Shown here piece after piece: positions 25,081-33,431 of a DNA stretch of 64,000 bases. The position numbers and the translations under genes are program-made. Below the pieces are notes generated by a model, which searched no databases, had not been told where the DNA came from, and worked only from the letters and a program-made list of their open reading frames with translations. The stretch's first letter is position 1; each line of letters starts with the position of its first letter. The stretch lies in contig NZ_LZJN01000163.1 of assembly GCF_001667735.1 (NCBI RefSeq), forward strand, positions 34,390 through 98,389. The letters are read 5' to 3'. Origin of the DNA: Mycobacterium sp. E183 (lineage in GTDB: Bacteria; Actinomycetota; Actinomycetes; Mycobacteriales; Mycobacteriaceae).

Positions 25081-25655
25081 AAGAGTCCATCGGCAAGACA
25101 ATCAAACTCCTTGTGGCACCGGGGGTTACGTTGTGGGCAATCCTCAACGCCCCCACGGCCTGGGCCGGGCCGGGCGGCAACATCCCTGGCCCCGGGGTCT
25201 GCGACTATCCCGGTGTCGGCGGAAGTACTTTCGAGGCTGGGGCAACGACGTACTACTGCGATTTCCCCGTCGAGGAGAACAGCACCCACTGGCACTGCGA
25301 GTATGGCGGGTGGAACATGGGTGGCCCGGGTGGCAACTCGATCATCGGTGGAAGTTTCATGGGTTTCGGATTGACCATTCCGGCAGGCGATTTCGGGGGT
25401 GCTTCCGGTGGCTGTTCATGGCGCTGGCCGGATAACACGGTCGGCCCTGCCCCGAACCCACCGGGCGCGTGGAGAAACTACCTGGTGCCCAAGCCGCCAC
25501 CGCCCGAACATCGGGCACAGCCGACTCCCCCGGGTGAGCCGGAGTCCGGACCAGCGCCAGTCGAGACTCCGAGTCTCGGCCAGGAGCCCGAGACGCCGGC
25601 CTACACCAACCCGGCATTTCCGAATCCCGGCAGGACGCAGAACCCGCCGAGTTGA
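25077..25655 (+). CDS. Secreted Gly/Cys/Pro-rich protein, unknown function
   Basis: A 192-residue protein with a signal peptide (KLLVAPGVTLWAILNAPTAW, cleavage near AWA-GP). A compact domain at about 30-118 has four cysteines (VCDYPGVGG, YYCDFPVEE, WHCEYGGWNMGG, GGCSWRWPDN). A Pro-rich tail follows (PKPPPPEHRAQPTPPGEPES). This layout recurs among small secreted mycobacterial proteins. The possible 37-aa ORF overlaps its start codon. No enzymatic motif is visible. Confidence 0.75.
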   Translation: MKESIGKTIKLLVAPGVTLWAILNAPTAWAGPGGNIPGPGVCDYPGVGGSTFEAGATTYYCDFPVEENSTHWHCEYGGWNMGGPGGNSIIGGSFMGFGLTIPAGDFGGASGGCSWRWPDNTVGPAPNPPGAWRNYLVPKPPPPEHRAQPTPPGEPESGPAPVETPSLGQEPETPAYTNPAFPNPGRTQNPPS

Positions 25656-25712
25656 CGCGTGTCGCGGCCCTACCGGCGCCGCGGATCACCGGGACGGCAG
25701 GCGTCAGGCAAT

Positions 25713-27239
25713 TCAGCCGGGGCGATGAGAACCAATGCCAGCGGCGAACCCGAAGACCCGGGTAGTGGCTGACTTGCCCTTCAGGGCATGTGATCCACGA
25801 TCGGCTAGCCCCGGCGGTCGGGAAACCAACGCGTCGGCGGTTTGCTGAGTCAGCAGGATCACGTCACCGGTGTTTTTGGTGAGCTGCTCGACGCGGGCCG
25901 CCACATTGACGGCGTCACCGATGAGGGTGAACTCGAGTTTGCCTCCGCCGCCGATGGTTCCGGCGATCACCACACCGGTGTTGATGCCGATGCCGATGCG
26001 GAGCTCCCCGCCGAATCGCTCGGCGGCGAGGCTGCTGATCGACGCCGCGGCGCTCAGCGCGGCGTCGGCATGCATGGCAAGCTCGTTGGGAGCGCCGAAG
26101 ACGGCCAGCGCGCCGTCGCCGAGAAACTTGTTCACGTGGCCGCCGGCCTCGACGACGACGGGCACGACGATCTCGAACAATGCGTTGAGATGGGCGACGG
26201 TCTCCTCGGCGGTGTGCGCCTCGGCGAACGGCGTGAAATCGCGAATGTCGACGAACATCACGCTCACTTCGCGACGCTCACCGGTGAACACGTCGTCGCC
26301 CTGCTCGAGCAGCCGTGCCGCCAAGGCCGGGTCGACGTAGCTCCCGAACGCGGCGTGAAGCCGTTGCCGCTCGGCCAGACCGGCCTGCATGCGGTTGAAC
26401 GACCCCGCCAACGCGCCGAGGTCGTCGTCTTGGACCACCGGCAGGCGTCGCGAGTAGTCCCCGGCCGCAACGCGTTTGGTGCCTTCGGCAAGCTCCCGGA
26501 TCGGCTGCAGGGAGGGCGCGAAGACGCTGATGACGGTGATCGGCACGGCGAGCCCCAGGGTCAGCACGCAGGCGATGCCCACCCACAACATGGGAGATTG
26601 CCGGGCCCGGTCGAACTCACCGGCGACCATCGCGCCCCCCATGGAGAAACCGAACGCGACCGCGAGGATGGCCAGGTTCGACCACGCGGCGAAGCTGGGG
26701 CGAGACCGGGGCAGGGTGTCACCGATCGCCGAGTCGCCGGCGATGGCGGCCCGAACCGGCCGCATCGGCCCTTCCGGCACGCTGTGCACGCCGACCAGGT
26801 GTGAAACGGCGCCGACGAGGCCACCCAGGACCGCATACTCGGCCAGCCGCGGTCCGGCCGCGCCGACAATCACCCCGACGGCGACCGACAGCCCGGCGCC
26901 GCACGCGGTGACGACCGCCAACCCCCGGGCGACGGCACGGCGCGACCAGGTGTAGGTGGCCCGCAGTGCGCTCTCCGGATCCACCGCCTTACCGGCCGCC
27001 CATCGCTCGGCGAGCCGCCATGCGCCCTGGCCGGGCAGCACGATTCCGTACGCCAACACCAACATGGTGACCGCAGTGGCGGCCACCGCGTCGGGGTAGC
27101 GATCCGATCTCTCGAATGCCACCTGGGCACAAGACAAGAACAGATATATCGGCGACGGCACCAGGATGGAGACCCCGAAGACCACCCACGAATACCGCGT
27201 GCCGAACCGGTCCCACGCCCACTGCACGAAGCGGTCCAT
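25713..27239 (-). CDS. Membrane-bound class III adenylate cyclase with HAMP domain
   Basis: A 508-residue protein of the Rv1318c-Rv1320c/Rv3645 architecture. About six transmembrane helices occupy residues 15-250, a HAMP domain follows near 255-305 (ELAEGTKRVAAGDYSRRLPV, GSFNRMQAGLAE), and the catalytic domain runs from about 325. Metal-binding aspartates are in VMFVDIRDFTPF, the adenine-selecting Lys in VNKFLGDGALAVFG, and the second specificity position is a Thr in FTLIGDAVNVAARVEQL, typical of class IIIb cyclases. It would make cAMP in response to membrane or extracytoplasmic signals. Confidence 0.88.
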   Translation of the reverse strand: MDRFVQWAWDRFGTRYSWVVFGVSILVPSPIYLFLSCAQVAFERSDRYPDAVAATAVTMLVLAYGIVLPGQGAWRLAERWAAGKAVDPESALRATYTWSRRAVARGLAVVTACGAGLSVAVGVIVGAAGPRLAEYAVLGGLVGAVSHLVGVHSVPEGPMRPVRAAIAGDSAIGDTLPRSRPSFAAWSNLAILAVAFGFSMGGAMVAGEFDRARQSPMLWVGIACVLTLGLAVPITVISVFAPSLQPIRELAEGTKRVAAGDYSRRLPVVQDDDLGALAGSFNRMQAGLAERQRLHAAFGSYVDPALAARLLEQGDDVFTGERREVSVMFVDIRDFTPFAEAHTAEETVAHLNALFEIVVPVVVEAGGHVNKFLGDGALAVFGAPNELAMHADAALSAAASISSLAAERFGGELRIGIGINTGVVIAGTIGGGGKLEFTLIGDAVNVAARVEQLTKNTGDVILLTQQTADALVSRPPGLADRGSHALKGKSATTRVFGFAAGIGSHRPG

Positions 27240-27309
27240 GGCGCGAGATTAGACGCCGATGGCGGCCCCGCGACGAAAACGCCCCGGCCGGTGACCGGGG
27301 ACGTCGGCT

Positions 27310-27638
27310 CTAGGGGCACATGAAGCTGATCGGCGGGCAATGCCTGATGGTGATCGCCTCGATCGGCGGGTTGTCGCCGTCCCAGATCGAGGTCGGCCGG
27401 CCCTGCATGGTGACGTTGCCCATCCCGTATTGGGTCGGGTACCAGGTGTGGCACACGTTCCAGTCCCAGTCGATGTACTGGTTCACGACGTAGGGCATCT
27501 GTTTCGGATTGCCCGGGCACCAGCGGTGCGGTTCCATCGTGTCCGCGTGCGCGGTGCCCACACCCACCCTGTGAGCGCGGTACCCCCCGCGAGCAGTGCG
27601 GCCGCGATGAGACTCTTCGTCATGTGGGCAAGTGGCAT
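27310..27638 (-). pseudogene. Secreted small protein gene with frameshift in the signal peptide
   Basis: The reverse strand has a good ribosome-binding site (GGAGAGG) before ATG 27638 and a signal peptide start MPLAHMTKSLIAAALLAGGT. The mature part (TAHADTMEPHRWCPGNPKQM, with four cysteines and the Trp/Tyr-rich WDWNVCHTWYPTQYGMG) is in a different frame. Adding one G at the G-run 27567-27569 would join them as ALTGVGVGTAHADT, a normal cleavage site. The mature frame has no start codon of its own before the signal region, apart from internal GTG 27567. It is either a recent pseudogene or a sequencing error. Confidence 0.7.
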
Positions 27639-27740
27639 GATGACCGTCCTCTCCTGGTGCCGTTCCCTGGCAACCAGTGCACTAGCCCCGCCTTGCTACC
27701 GATCCCAACAAGCCGAGTGCGGGGAATCAAGCCCCTGCGC

Positions 27741-28178
27741 TCAGTCGTCGTCCTCGACGATCGCGGCGACTTGTATCTCGACGCGCATCTGTGGACCCGC
27801 CAGCGCGGCGACGCCGAGGCACGTCCACAGCGGTGCGCGGTCACCCGTGCGGAGGCGGAGCTGTTCGACCATGGTGTCGAGGTGCTCACGACCGATCCGG
27901 CCGTTCGGATCCGGCAGGTGATACGAGTGCACGGTTACCACTTGCCGCCACGAGGCTCCCGCTGTCGCCAGCGTCCGCTCGACGTTGTCGAAGGCCTGAA
28001 TGATTTCGTCACGCACTGACTCCGGATAACGCCGGTCGTCGTCCCACCCGCCCTGCCCGGCGGTCTCTACCCGGTCGCCATACCGGACGACCTGTGAGTA
28101 GTGAAAGTCCCGTAGCTGGCGCTCCCCGTAGCCGGGAGTGACCGAAAAGATGGGCATGTCCATGAGTGCCATCTTCAC
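27741..28178 (-). CDS. RidA/YjgF-family protein
   Basis: A 145-residue RidA-superfamily protein (FHYSQVVRYGDRVETAGQGG, QAFDNVERTLATAGASWRQV, WTCLGVAALAGPQMRVEIQV). Canonical RidA deaminates reactive enamines and imines, and other family members include 2-aminomuconate deaminase. The usual catalytic Arg of RidA appears as MRVEIQV near the C terminus. It starts with GTG 28178 (or ATG 28172), 5 bp after the MarR gene, in an operon with a nitroreductase. Confidence 0.82.
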   Translation of the reverse strand: MKMALMDMPIFSVTPGYGERQLRDFHYSQVVRYGDRVETAGQGGWDDDRRYPESVRDEIIQAFDNVERTLATAGASWRQVVTVHSYHLPDPNGRIGREHLDTMVEQLRLRTGDRAPLWTCLGVAALAGPQMRVEIQVAAIVEDDD

Positions 28179-28183
28179 GGCGT

Positions 28184-28681
28184 CTACTGTTCGGCGGAAG
28201 CGGTGAACCGAGTGAGAAGATCCGTCAGTCGTTCCGCCTCGCCCGGGCCCAACACCGATACCAGGCGCGCAGCCAGTGGCTCGGCCGCGCCGTGCGCGGC
28301 GTCGAAAACCTTCAACCCCTTCGGGGTGATCTCGACCGCTCGCACCCGGCGGTCGTTCGGGACGGATTTGCGGACGGCGAGCCCCTTGCGTTCGAGATCG
28401 TCCACGACGCGCATGATGCCCGCCTTGTCCGAACCCGTCGCCTCGACCAGGTCCCGTTGCTCCGTGGGCCCGCGGTTGACGAGGACGAGCAGCACGGCGA
28501 AATGTCGCAAATCGATGTCCAGAGGCCGAAGCGCCTCCGACATCACCGCGGCTGCGCGCCAGTGCGCCCGGCGCAGAAGCAAGCCGAGAGCGAATGGCGA
28601 CGGATCGCCGGGGCGGTCGGTCGCACGCGCGGGGGTGGCATGCCCAGAAGCGTCACCGGTCATCGTGCGCGCATCCTTCAT
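28184..28681 (-). CDS. MarR-family regulator
   Basis: A 165-residue MarR protein with a helix-turn-helix core (LRHFAVLLVLVNRGPTEQRD, TGSDKAGIMRVVDDLERKGL) and the wing VRKSVPNDRRVRAVEITPKG. It overlaps the upstream nitroreductase gene as ATGA and is followed by the RidA gene. It probably regulates the operon from the palindrome upstream of the nitroreductase. Confidence 0.87.
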   Translation of the reverse strand: MKDARTMTGDASGHATPARATDRPGDPSPFALGLLLRRAHWRAAAVMSEALRPLDIDLRHFAVLLVLVNRGPTEQRDLVEATGSDKAGIMRVVDDLERKGLAVRKSVPNDRRVRAVEITPKGLKVFDAAHGAAEPLAARLVSVLGPGEAERLTDLLTRFTASAEQ

Positions 28682-29406
28682 CCAATGCGAACACCGGACT
28701 CGGCCCGGATGGAATGTTCAACCTTGCGGGGACCGGCCGACTCGTCGTCGACGAATGTGACCGTTTCATCCAGCGGTGCCCGGCCCGTGCGCGCATACTT
28801 CACCGCCGGGTCCTCGAACCCGATCGACATGCCGCAGAACAGGATCAGTCCATCCGGCGGGGACAGGACCTCCGCGACTGTTTCGCGGACCTGCGACCAC
28901 GCCATCTGTGGGCAGCTGTGCAACCCCTCCGCGCGTAGTAGCAGCATGATCGTCTGCAAATACATGCCGACATCGGCCCACTGGGCCACGCCAAGGTCGC
29001 GGTCGATGTAGCAGAACAGCGCGGCAGGGGCACCGAAACAGTTCCAGTTCGCGATGGCCGCCCGCTGGCGTGCCTCCCAATCCTCGCGCGCGATGCCGAG
29101 CGCGCTGTACCGCTCCTTGCCGAAGGCGGACCGGCGGTCGCTGTACGGCGACTTCATTGCGGGCGGGTACATCTGGTACTCCCGCTCGTCCCAGGGATCG
29201 CCGTGGGCGACGCGCTCGACGGCGCGCGTCTTGAGCTCGTCCAGCAGCGTTCCGGTCACCACATACGAGTTCCACGGCTGGATGTTCGCCCCCGAAGGCG
29301 ACCATGCCGCAACGGACAGCACACGCTCCAGCACATCTCTCGGAACGGGCTGGTCGGTGAATCCGCGCACCGCCCGTCGGCTTGTGACTGCCTCGTATAC
29401 GTCCAT
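28678..29406 (-). CDS. Nitroreductase-family flavoprotein
   Basis: A 242-residue FMN-dependent nitroreductase. FMN-binding residues lie in SRRAVRGFTDQPVP and AAWSPSGANIQPWNSYVV, with the C-terminal FCGMSIGFEDPAVKYARTGR. The family reduces nitroaromatics, quinones or flavins with NAD(P)H. It is the first gene of a nitroreductase-MarR-RidA operon, with a 14-bp palindrome 46 bp upstream. Confidence 0.88.
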   Translation of the reverse strand: MDVYEAVTSRRAVRGFTDQPVPRDVLERVLSVAAWSPSGANIQPWNSYVVTGTLLDELKTRAVERVAHGDPWDEREYQMYPPAMKSPYSDRRSAFGKERYSALGIAREDWEARQRAAIANWNCFGAPAALFCYIDRDLGVAQWADVGMYLQTIMLLLRAEGLHSCPQMAWSQVRETVAEVLSPPDGLILFCGMSIGFEDPAVKYARTGRAPLDETVTFVDDESAGPRKVEHSIRAESGVRIG

Positions 29407-29451
29407 GGTCGCCTACCTATCCTGGTTCCAATTTCCGTTTCAGATCATACT

Positions 29452-29465
29452 GTATCGATTGATAC
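29452..29465. promoter_or_regulatory. Putative MarR operator
   Basis: GTATC-GATT-GATAC is an inverted repeat in an AT-rich stretch upstream of the nitroreductase. A further ATACTGTATC half lies beside it. Its position suits control by the operon's MarR protein. Confidence 0.5.
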
Positions 29466-29521
29466 TATCTGCTCCGGGGCGATCGGACTGGTCTTCGGGG
29501 GCCGCGGCGAGGCCAAAGCGA

Positions 29522-29553
29522 AGGCCCCCGTTCCGAAGGGGATACGGGGGCCT
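29522..29553. terminator. Strong hairpin downstream of groEL1
   Basis: AGGCCCCCGT and ACGGGGGCCT form a perfect 10-bp GC-rich stem with a 12-base loop, 14 bp past the groEL1 stop codon. There is no U-tract, as usual in mycobacteria. It separates groEL1 from the divergent nitroreductase promoter region. Confidence 0.75.
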
Positions 29554-29567
29554 CGCTGATCTACCGA

Positions 29568-31184
29568 CTAGTGGTGGTGATGGCCGTGGCCGTGGTCGTC
29601 GTGCTCGTCGGCGGGCTTGTCGACGATCGCCGTCTCGGTGGTCAGCACCATGCGCGCCACCGACGCCGCGTTGACCACCGCGGACCGGGTCACCTTGACG
29701 GGGTCGATCACGCCGTCGCCGATCAGGTCGCCGTAGGTGAGCTTGTCCGCGTTGAGCCCGTGCCCGGCCGGCAACTCGCTGACCTTGCTCACCGCAACCG
29801 CGCCGTCCAGGCCGGCGTTGGTGGCGATCCAGTACAGCGGCGCGGCCAGCGCCTCGGCGAACACGTCAACGCCGGCGGCCTGATCGCCGGACAGCGATCC
29901 GCGCAGCTCCTTCAGCGCGTTGCGTGCCCCGATGAGGGCCGAGCCGCCGCCCGCGACGATGCCCTCCTCGACGGCGGCCTTGGCCGCCGCGACCGCGTCC
30001 TCGACGCTTTCCTTGCGTTCCTTGAGCGCCGTTTCGGTCGCGGCCCCCACCTTGATCACGGCCACGCCGCCCGCCAGCTTGGCAAGCCGCTCCTGCAGCT
30101 TCTCGCGGTCCCAGTCGGAGTCACTCGCCTCGATCTCGGCGCGCAGCTGCTTGATGCGCGCGTCGACCGCGTCCTTGGAGCCGCCGCCGTCGACGATGAT
30201 GGTGTCGTCCTTGCTGACCACCACACGCCGGGCCGAGCCCAGCACATCGGTGCCGACCTCGCGCAGCAGCAGGCCGGCGTCGGGGTTGATCACCTGCCCG
30301 CCGGTCACCACCGCCAGGTCCTCGAGGAAGGCCTTGCGCCGGTCGCCGAAGAACGGCGCCTTGACCGCAACCGCCTTGAGCGTCTTGCGGATCGAGTTGA
30401 CCACGAGCGTCGCCAGGGCCTCACCCTCGATGTCCTCGGCGATGATCAGCAGCGGCTTGCCCGACTCGGCGACCTTCTCCAGCATGGGCAGCAGGTCGGG
30501 CAGCGAGCTGATCTTCTCCTGGTGCAGCAGGATCAGCGGCTCGTCCAGCACGGCTTCCTGCGCATCGAAGTCGGTGACGAAATACGCCGACAGGAAACCC
30601 TTGTCGAAGCCGACGCCCTCGGTGAACTCCAGCTCGGTGCTCAGGGTCGAGGACTCTTCGACGCTGACCACGCCGTCGGCACCGACCTTGGTCATCGCCT
30701 CGCCGACCAGCTCGCCGAGCCTCTCGTCACGCGACGACACCGTCGCCACCTGAGCGATGCCGTCCTTGCCGGACACCGGGGTGGCCGCGGCCAGCAGCGC
30801 CTCGGACGCCGCGTCGGCCGCCTTCGAAATTCCGATGCCGAGCTCGATCGGGTTGGCGCCGGCCGCAACCAGGCGCAGGCCGCCCTTGACCAGGGCCTGC
30901 GCCAGCACGGTCGCGGTGGTGGTGCCGTCGCCCGCCACGTCGTTGGTCTTGGTGGCCACCGACTTGACCAGCTGGGCGCCCAGGTTCTCGAACGGGTCTT
31001 CCAGCTCGATCTCGCGCGCGACGGTCACGCCGTCGTTGGTGACCGCGGGCCCGCCAAAGGCCTTGGCCAGCACCACATGCCGGCCGCGCGGCCCCAGGGT
31101 CACCCGCACCGCGTCGGCGAGCGCGTTGACGCCGGCCTCGATCGCGCGGCGCGCGGTCTCGTCGTACTCAATAACCTTGCTCAT
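29568..31184 (-). CDS. groEL1: GroEL1 chaperonin (60 kDa, His-rich tail)
   Basis: A 538-residue Hsp60. The ATP-binding signature is DVAGDGTTTATVLAQAL, with the apical domain VGFDKGFLSAYFVTDFDAQE and the conserved C-terminal AAVEEGIVAGGGSALIGARN. The tail DEHDDHGHGHHHH identifies the GroEL1 paralogue rather than the Gly-Met-ending GroEL2. GroEL1 is dispensable for general folding; it is linked to mycolate synthesis and biofilm formation, and its His tail can bind metals. It is downstream of groES, separated by a 57-bp tandem repeat. Confidence 0.96.
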   Translation of the reverse strand: MSKVIEYDETARRAIEAGVNALADAVRVTLGPRGRHVVLAKAFGGPAVTNDGVTVAREIELEDPFENLGAQLVKSVATKTNDVAGDGTTTATVLAQALVKGGLRLVAAGANPIELGIGISKAADAASEALLAAATPVSGKDGIAQVATVSSRDERLGELVGEAMTKVGADGVVSVEESSTLSTELEFTEGVGFDKGFLSAYFVTDFDAQEAVLDEPLILLHQEKISSLPDLLPMLEKVAESGKPLLIIAEDIEGEALATLVVNSIRKTLKAVAVKAPFFGDRRKAFLEDLAVVTGGQVINPDAGLLLREVGTDVLGSARRVVVSKDDTIIVDGGGSKDAVDARIKQLRAEIEASDSDWDREKLQERLAKLAGGVAVIKVGAATETALKERKESVEDAVAAAKAAVEEGIVAGGGSALIGARNALKELRGSLSGDQAAGVDVFAEALAAPLYWIATNAGLDGAVAVSKVSELPAGHGLNADKLTYGDLIGDGVIDPVKVTRSAVVNAASVARMVLTTETAIVDKPADEHDDHGHGHHHH

Positions 31185-31200
31185 CAGGCTCCTCGTTTGA

Positions 31201-31371
31201 ATGGTGGCGACCCGCTTCGCCCGGCTCCGCCGCGCTTGCGATCACCACGACGTTCAAATGGCGGCGACCCGCTTCGCCCGGCTCCGCCGCGCTTGCGATC
31301 ACCACGACGTTCAAATGGTGGCGACCCGCTTCGCCCGGCTCCGCCGCGCTTGCGATCACCACGACGTTCAA
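31201..31371. repeat. Three tandem 57-bp MIRU-like repeats between groES and groEL1
   Basis: Three near-identical 57-bp units begin with ATG at 31201, 31258 and 31315, and a fourth unit starts at 31372 before diverging. The core CCGCCGCGCTTGCGATCACC is shared with the repeat at 34505-34612. The unit is a multiple of three and is open in several frames, as described for mycobacterial interspersed repetitive units (MIRUs), which sit at gene junctions in operons. It lies within the groES-groEL1 transcript leader and may be variable in copy number between strains. Confidence 0.85.
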
Positions 31372-31434
31372 ATGGCGCCGCCCCGGAAATCACCCGCGGC
31401 CATGCGCGGGGATCGCCGGGGCGGGCCACGGTGC

Positions 31435-31737
31435 TTACTTCGATACGACGGCCAGCACGTCGCGCGCCGACAGGATCAGGTACTCCTCGCCGTTGTACTT
31501 GATCTCGGTGCCGCCGTACTTGCTGTAGATGACGGTGTCGCCTTCCGAGACGTCGAGCGGAATCCGCTTCTCGCCGTCCTCGTCCCAGCGGCCGGGACCG
31601 ACTGCGACGACGGTGCCTTCCTGCGGCTTCTCCTTGGCGGTGTCAGGAATGACCAGACCGGACGCGGTCGTGGTCTCGGCCTCGTTGGCCTGCACGAGAA
31701 TCTTGTCCTCGAGTGGCTTGATGTTCACCTTCGCCAC
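31435..31737 (-). CDS. groES: GroES co-chaperonin (10 kDa)
   Basis: A 100-residue Hsp10. The mobile loop region is NEAETTTASGLVIPDTAKEK, followed by GTVVAVGPGRWDEDGEKRIP and YSKYGGTEIKYNGEEYLILS. It caps GroEL rings and is first in the groES-groEL1 operon. A CIRCE operator lies 130 bp upstream, so HrcA repression and heat induction are expected. Confidence 0.97.
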   Translation of the reverse strand: MAKVNIKPLEDKILVQANEAETTTASGLVIPDTAKEKPQEGTVVAVGPGRWDEDGEKRIPLDVSEGDTVIYSKYGGTEIKYNGEEYLILSARDVLAVVSK

Positions 31738-31866
31738 GATTGGAGCCCTCCACTAGTTAGATCGGGTCCGGGGCGGGGTGCCCCAGAATTATCAAGGGAT
31801 TCGGCAGTCGTCCGTGCCCGAGCGCCGTCGTCGCGGGTGCCGGCACAGGGTTTGGCCGATTGCCAC

Positions 31867-31893
31867 CTAGCACTCTATACACGAGAGTGCTAG
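31867..31893. promoter_or_regulatory. CIRCE element (HrcA operator)
   Basis: CTAGCACTC-N9-GAGTGCTAG is a perfect inverted repeat with the canonical 9-base spacer, upstream of groES. An extra CACTC follows directly at 31894. This is the standard binding site of the heat-shock repressor HrcA. Confidence 0.92.
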
Positions 31894-31938
31894 CACTCAA
31901 GGGCGCCCCGCTGCGTACCGGGTATTCGCTATAAGCGA

Positions 31939-32964
31939 TCACGTCACCTGGGCTTTTACCACCGGCAGGCCCGGGTCGCTGGGCGCGTCCAGCGGTGACT
32001 GCCGCGCCCCGGCGGCCACCAGGTGCGCGGCGAAGGACGCGATCATTGCCCCGTTGTCCGTGCAGAGCCGGGGGCGGGGGACCCGCAGCGTCAGCCCGGC
32101 CGCCGCGCACCGCTGCTCGGCCAGCTCCCGCAGCCGCGAGTTGGCGGCCACGCCGCCGGCGATCAGCAGGGTCGAGACACCGAGCCCCGTCGCGGCGCGC
32201 ACGGCCTTCATGGTCAGCACGTCGGCGACGGCCTCCTGGAACCCCGCGGCCACGTCGGCGTTCACCGCGTCCGGGTGGCTCTCCAGGTGGCGGGCGACGG
32301 CCGTCTTGAGCCCCGAGAAGCTGAAGGAGTACGGGTCGTCGCCCGGTCCCGTCATGCCGCGCGGGAACGTGACCGCGTCGCGGTCGCCGGTGCGGGCCAG
32401 GTCGTCGAGCACCTTGCCGCCCGGGTAGCCCAGCCCCAGCAGACGGGCCACCTTGTCGTAGGCCTCGCCGGCTGCGTCGTCGACGGTGCTGCCGAGCTCG
32501 ACGATCGGTTCGCCGAGCGAACGCACGTGCAGCAGGTGGGTGTGTCCACCGGACACCAGCAGCGCCACGCATTCGGGCAGCGGCCCGTGTTCGTAGACGT
32601 CGGCGGCCAGATGCCCGCCCAGGTGGTTGACGGCGTAAAACGGCACCCCCCACGCGGCCGAATAGGCCTTGGCGGCAGCCACGCCCACAAGCAGCGCGCC
32701 GGCCAGGCCGGGCCCGATCGTGGCGGCGACGATGTCGGGCTTGCGCACGCCGGCCGCCTCTAGCGCGCGGCGCATGGCGGGGCCGAGGGCCTCCAGGTGC
32801 GCCCGGGAGGCGATCTCCGGGACCACGCCGCCGAAGCGGACGTGCTCGTCGACGCTGGAGGCCACCTCGTCGGCCAGCAGCGTCACGGTGCCGTCGGCGT
32901 CCAGCCGGGCGATGCCGACTCCCGTTTCGTCGCAAGAGGTTTCGATGGCCAGAATCGTCCTCAT
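31939..32964 (-). CDS. tsaD: tRNA N6-threonylcarbamoyladenosine transferase TsaD
   Basis: A 341-residue Kae1/TsaD protein that transfers threonylcarbamoyl to A37 of ANN-decoding tRNAs. The metal-binding histidines are in VNHLGGHLAADVYEH, the ASKHA-fold motifs are AIETSCDETGVGI and LLVSGGHTHLL, and the C-terminal nucleotide site is IAGGVAANSRLREL. The start overlaps the rimI stop (TGATG). It is last in the tsaE-tsaB-rimI-tsaD operon. Confidence 0.95.
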   Translation of the reverse strand: MRTILAIETSCDETGVGIARLDADGTVTLLADEVASSVDEHVRFGGVVPEIASRAHLEALGPAMRRALEAAGVRKPDIVAATIGPGLAGALLVGVAAAKAYSAAWGVPFYAVNHLGGHLAADVYEHGPLPECVALLVSGGHTHLLHVRSLGEPIVELGSTVDDAAGEAYDKVARLLGLGYPGGKVLDDLARTGDRDAVTFPRGMTGPGDDPYSFSFSGLKTAVARHLESHPDAVNADVAAGFQEAVADVLTMKAVRAATGLGVSTLLIAGGVAANSRLRELAEQRCAAAGLTLRVPRPRLCTDNGAMIASFAAHLVAAGARQSPLDAPSDPGLPVVKAQVT

Positions 32965-33431
32965 CAGCGGGCCCCCCGGCGCATCGTGTAGGCGTCGGCG
33001 CCGCTGGCGCGGTAGTAGCGCCTGCGCAGGCCGATCTGTTCGAAGCCCACGCTGCGGTACAGCCCGATGGCCGCCTCGTTGTCGGTGCGCACCTCCAGGA
33101 AGACGACGCCCCCGTCGGCGAAGACCAGCAGCTCGTCGAGCAACCGGCGCCCGATGCCCTGTCCCTGATACGCGGGGTCGACGCCGATGGTGTGGACCTC
33201 GTACTCGAACGGCGGGGTGCGGCCCAGCCGCGAGATTCCCGCGTACCCGACCAGGGTGCCGCCGGCGCGCGCGCCGACGTAATGGTTGTGGAGGCTGGCC
33301 AGTTCCCGGTTGAACGCCGCGGCGGGCCACGGGTCGTCGCCGTCGAACAGTTGGCGTTCCAGCTCGGCGCAGCGAGTCGCGTCGGCGGCGGTAAGCGCGC
33401 CGAGCGTCACGGGCTCACGGGTGGCGGTCAC
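32964..33431 (-). CDS. rimI: Ribosomal protein S18-alanine N-acetyltransferase RimI
   Basis: A 155-residue GNAT acetyltransferase. Motif A for acetyl-CoA binding is VDPAYQGQGIGRRLL, with the later FLEVRTDNEAAIGLYRSVGF. GTG 33431 overlaps the tsaB stop as GTGA. A longer frame upstream is a read-through shadow of tsaB. The Mtb homologue (Rv3420c) acetylates protein N termini fairly broadly. Confidence 0.92.
   Translation of the reverse strand: MTATREPVTLGALTAADATRCAELERQLFDGDDPWPAAAFNRELASLHNHYVGARAGGTLVGYAGISRLGRTPPFEYEVHTIGVDPAYQGQGIGRRLLDELLVFADGGVVFLEVRTDNEAAIGLYRSVGFEQIGLRRRYYRASGADAYTMRRGAR

Noticed and set aside
31201..31371. CRISPR array
   Set aside because: The three 57-bp copies are directly adjacent with no unique spacers, so this is a tandem MIRU-like repeat.
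29571..31502. 643-codon forward ORF across groEL1
   Set aside because: It is antisense to groEL1 and continues into the 57-bp repeats; the composition is low-complexity and no motif is present.
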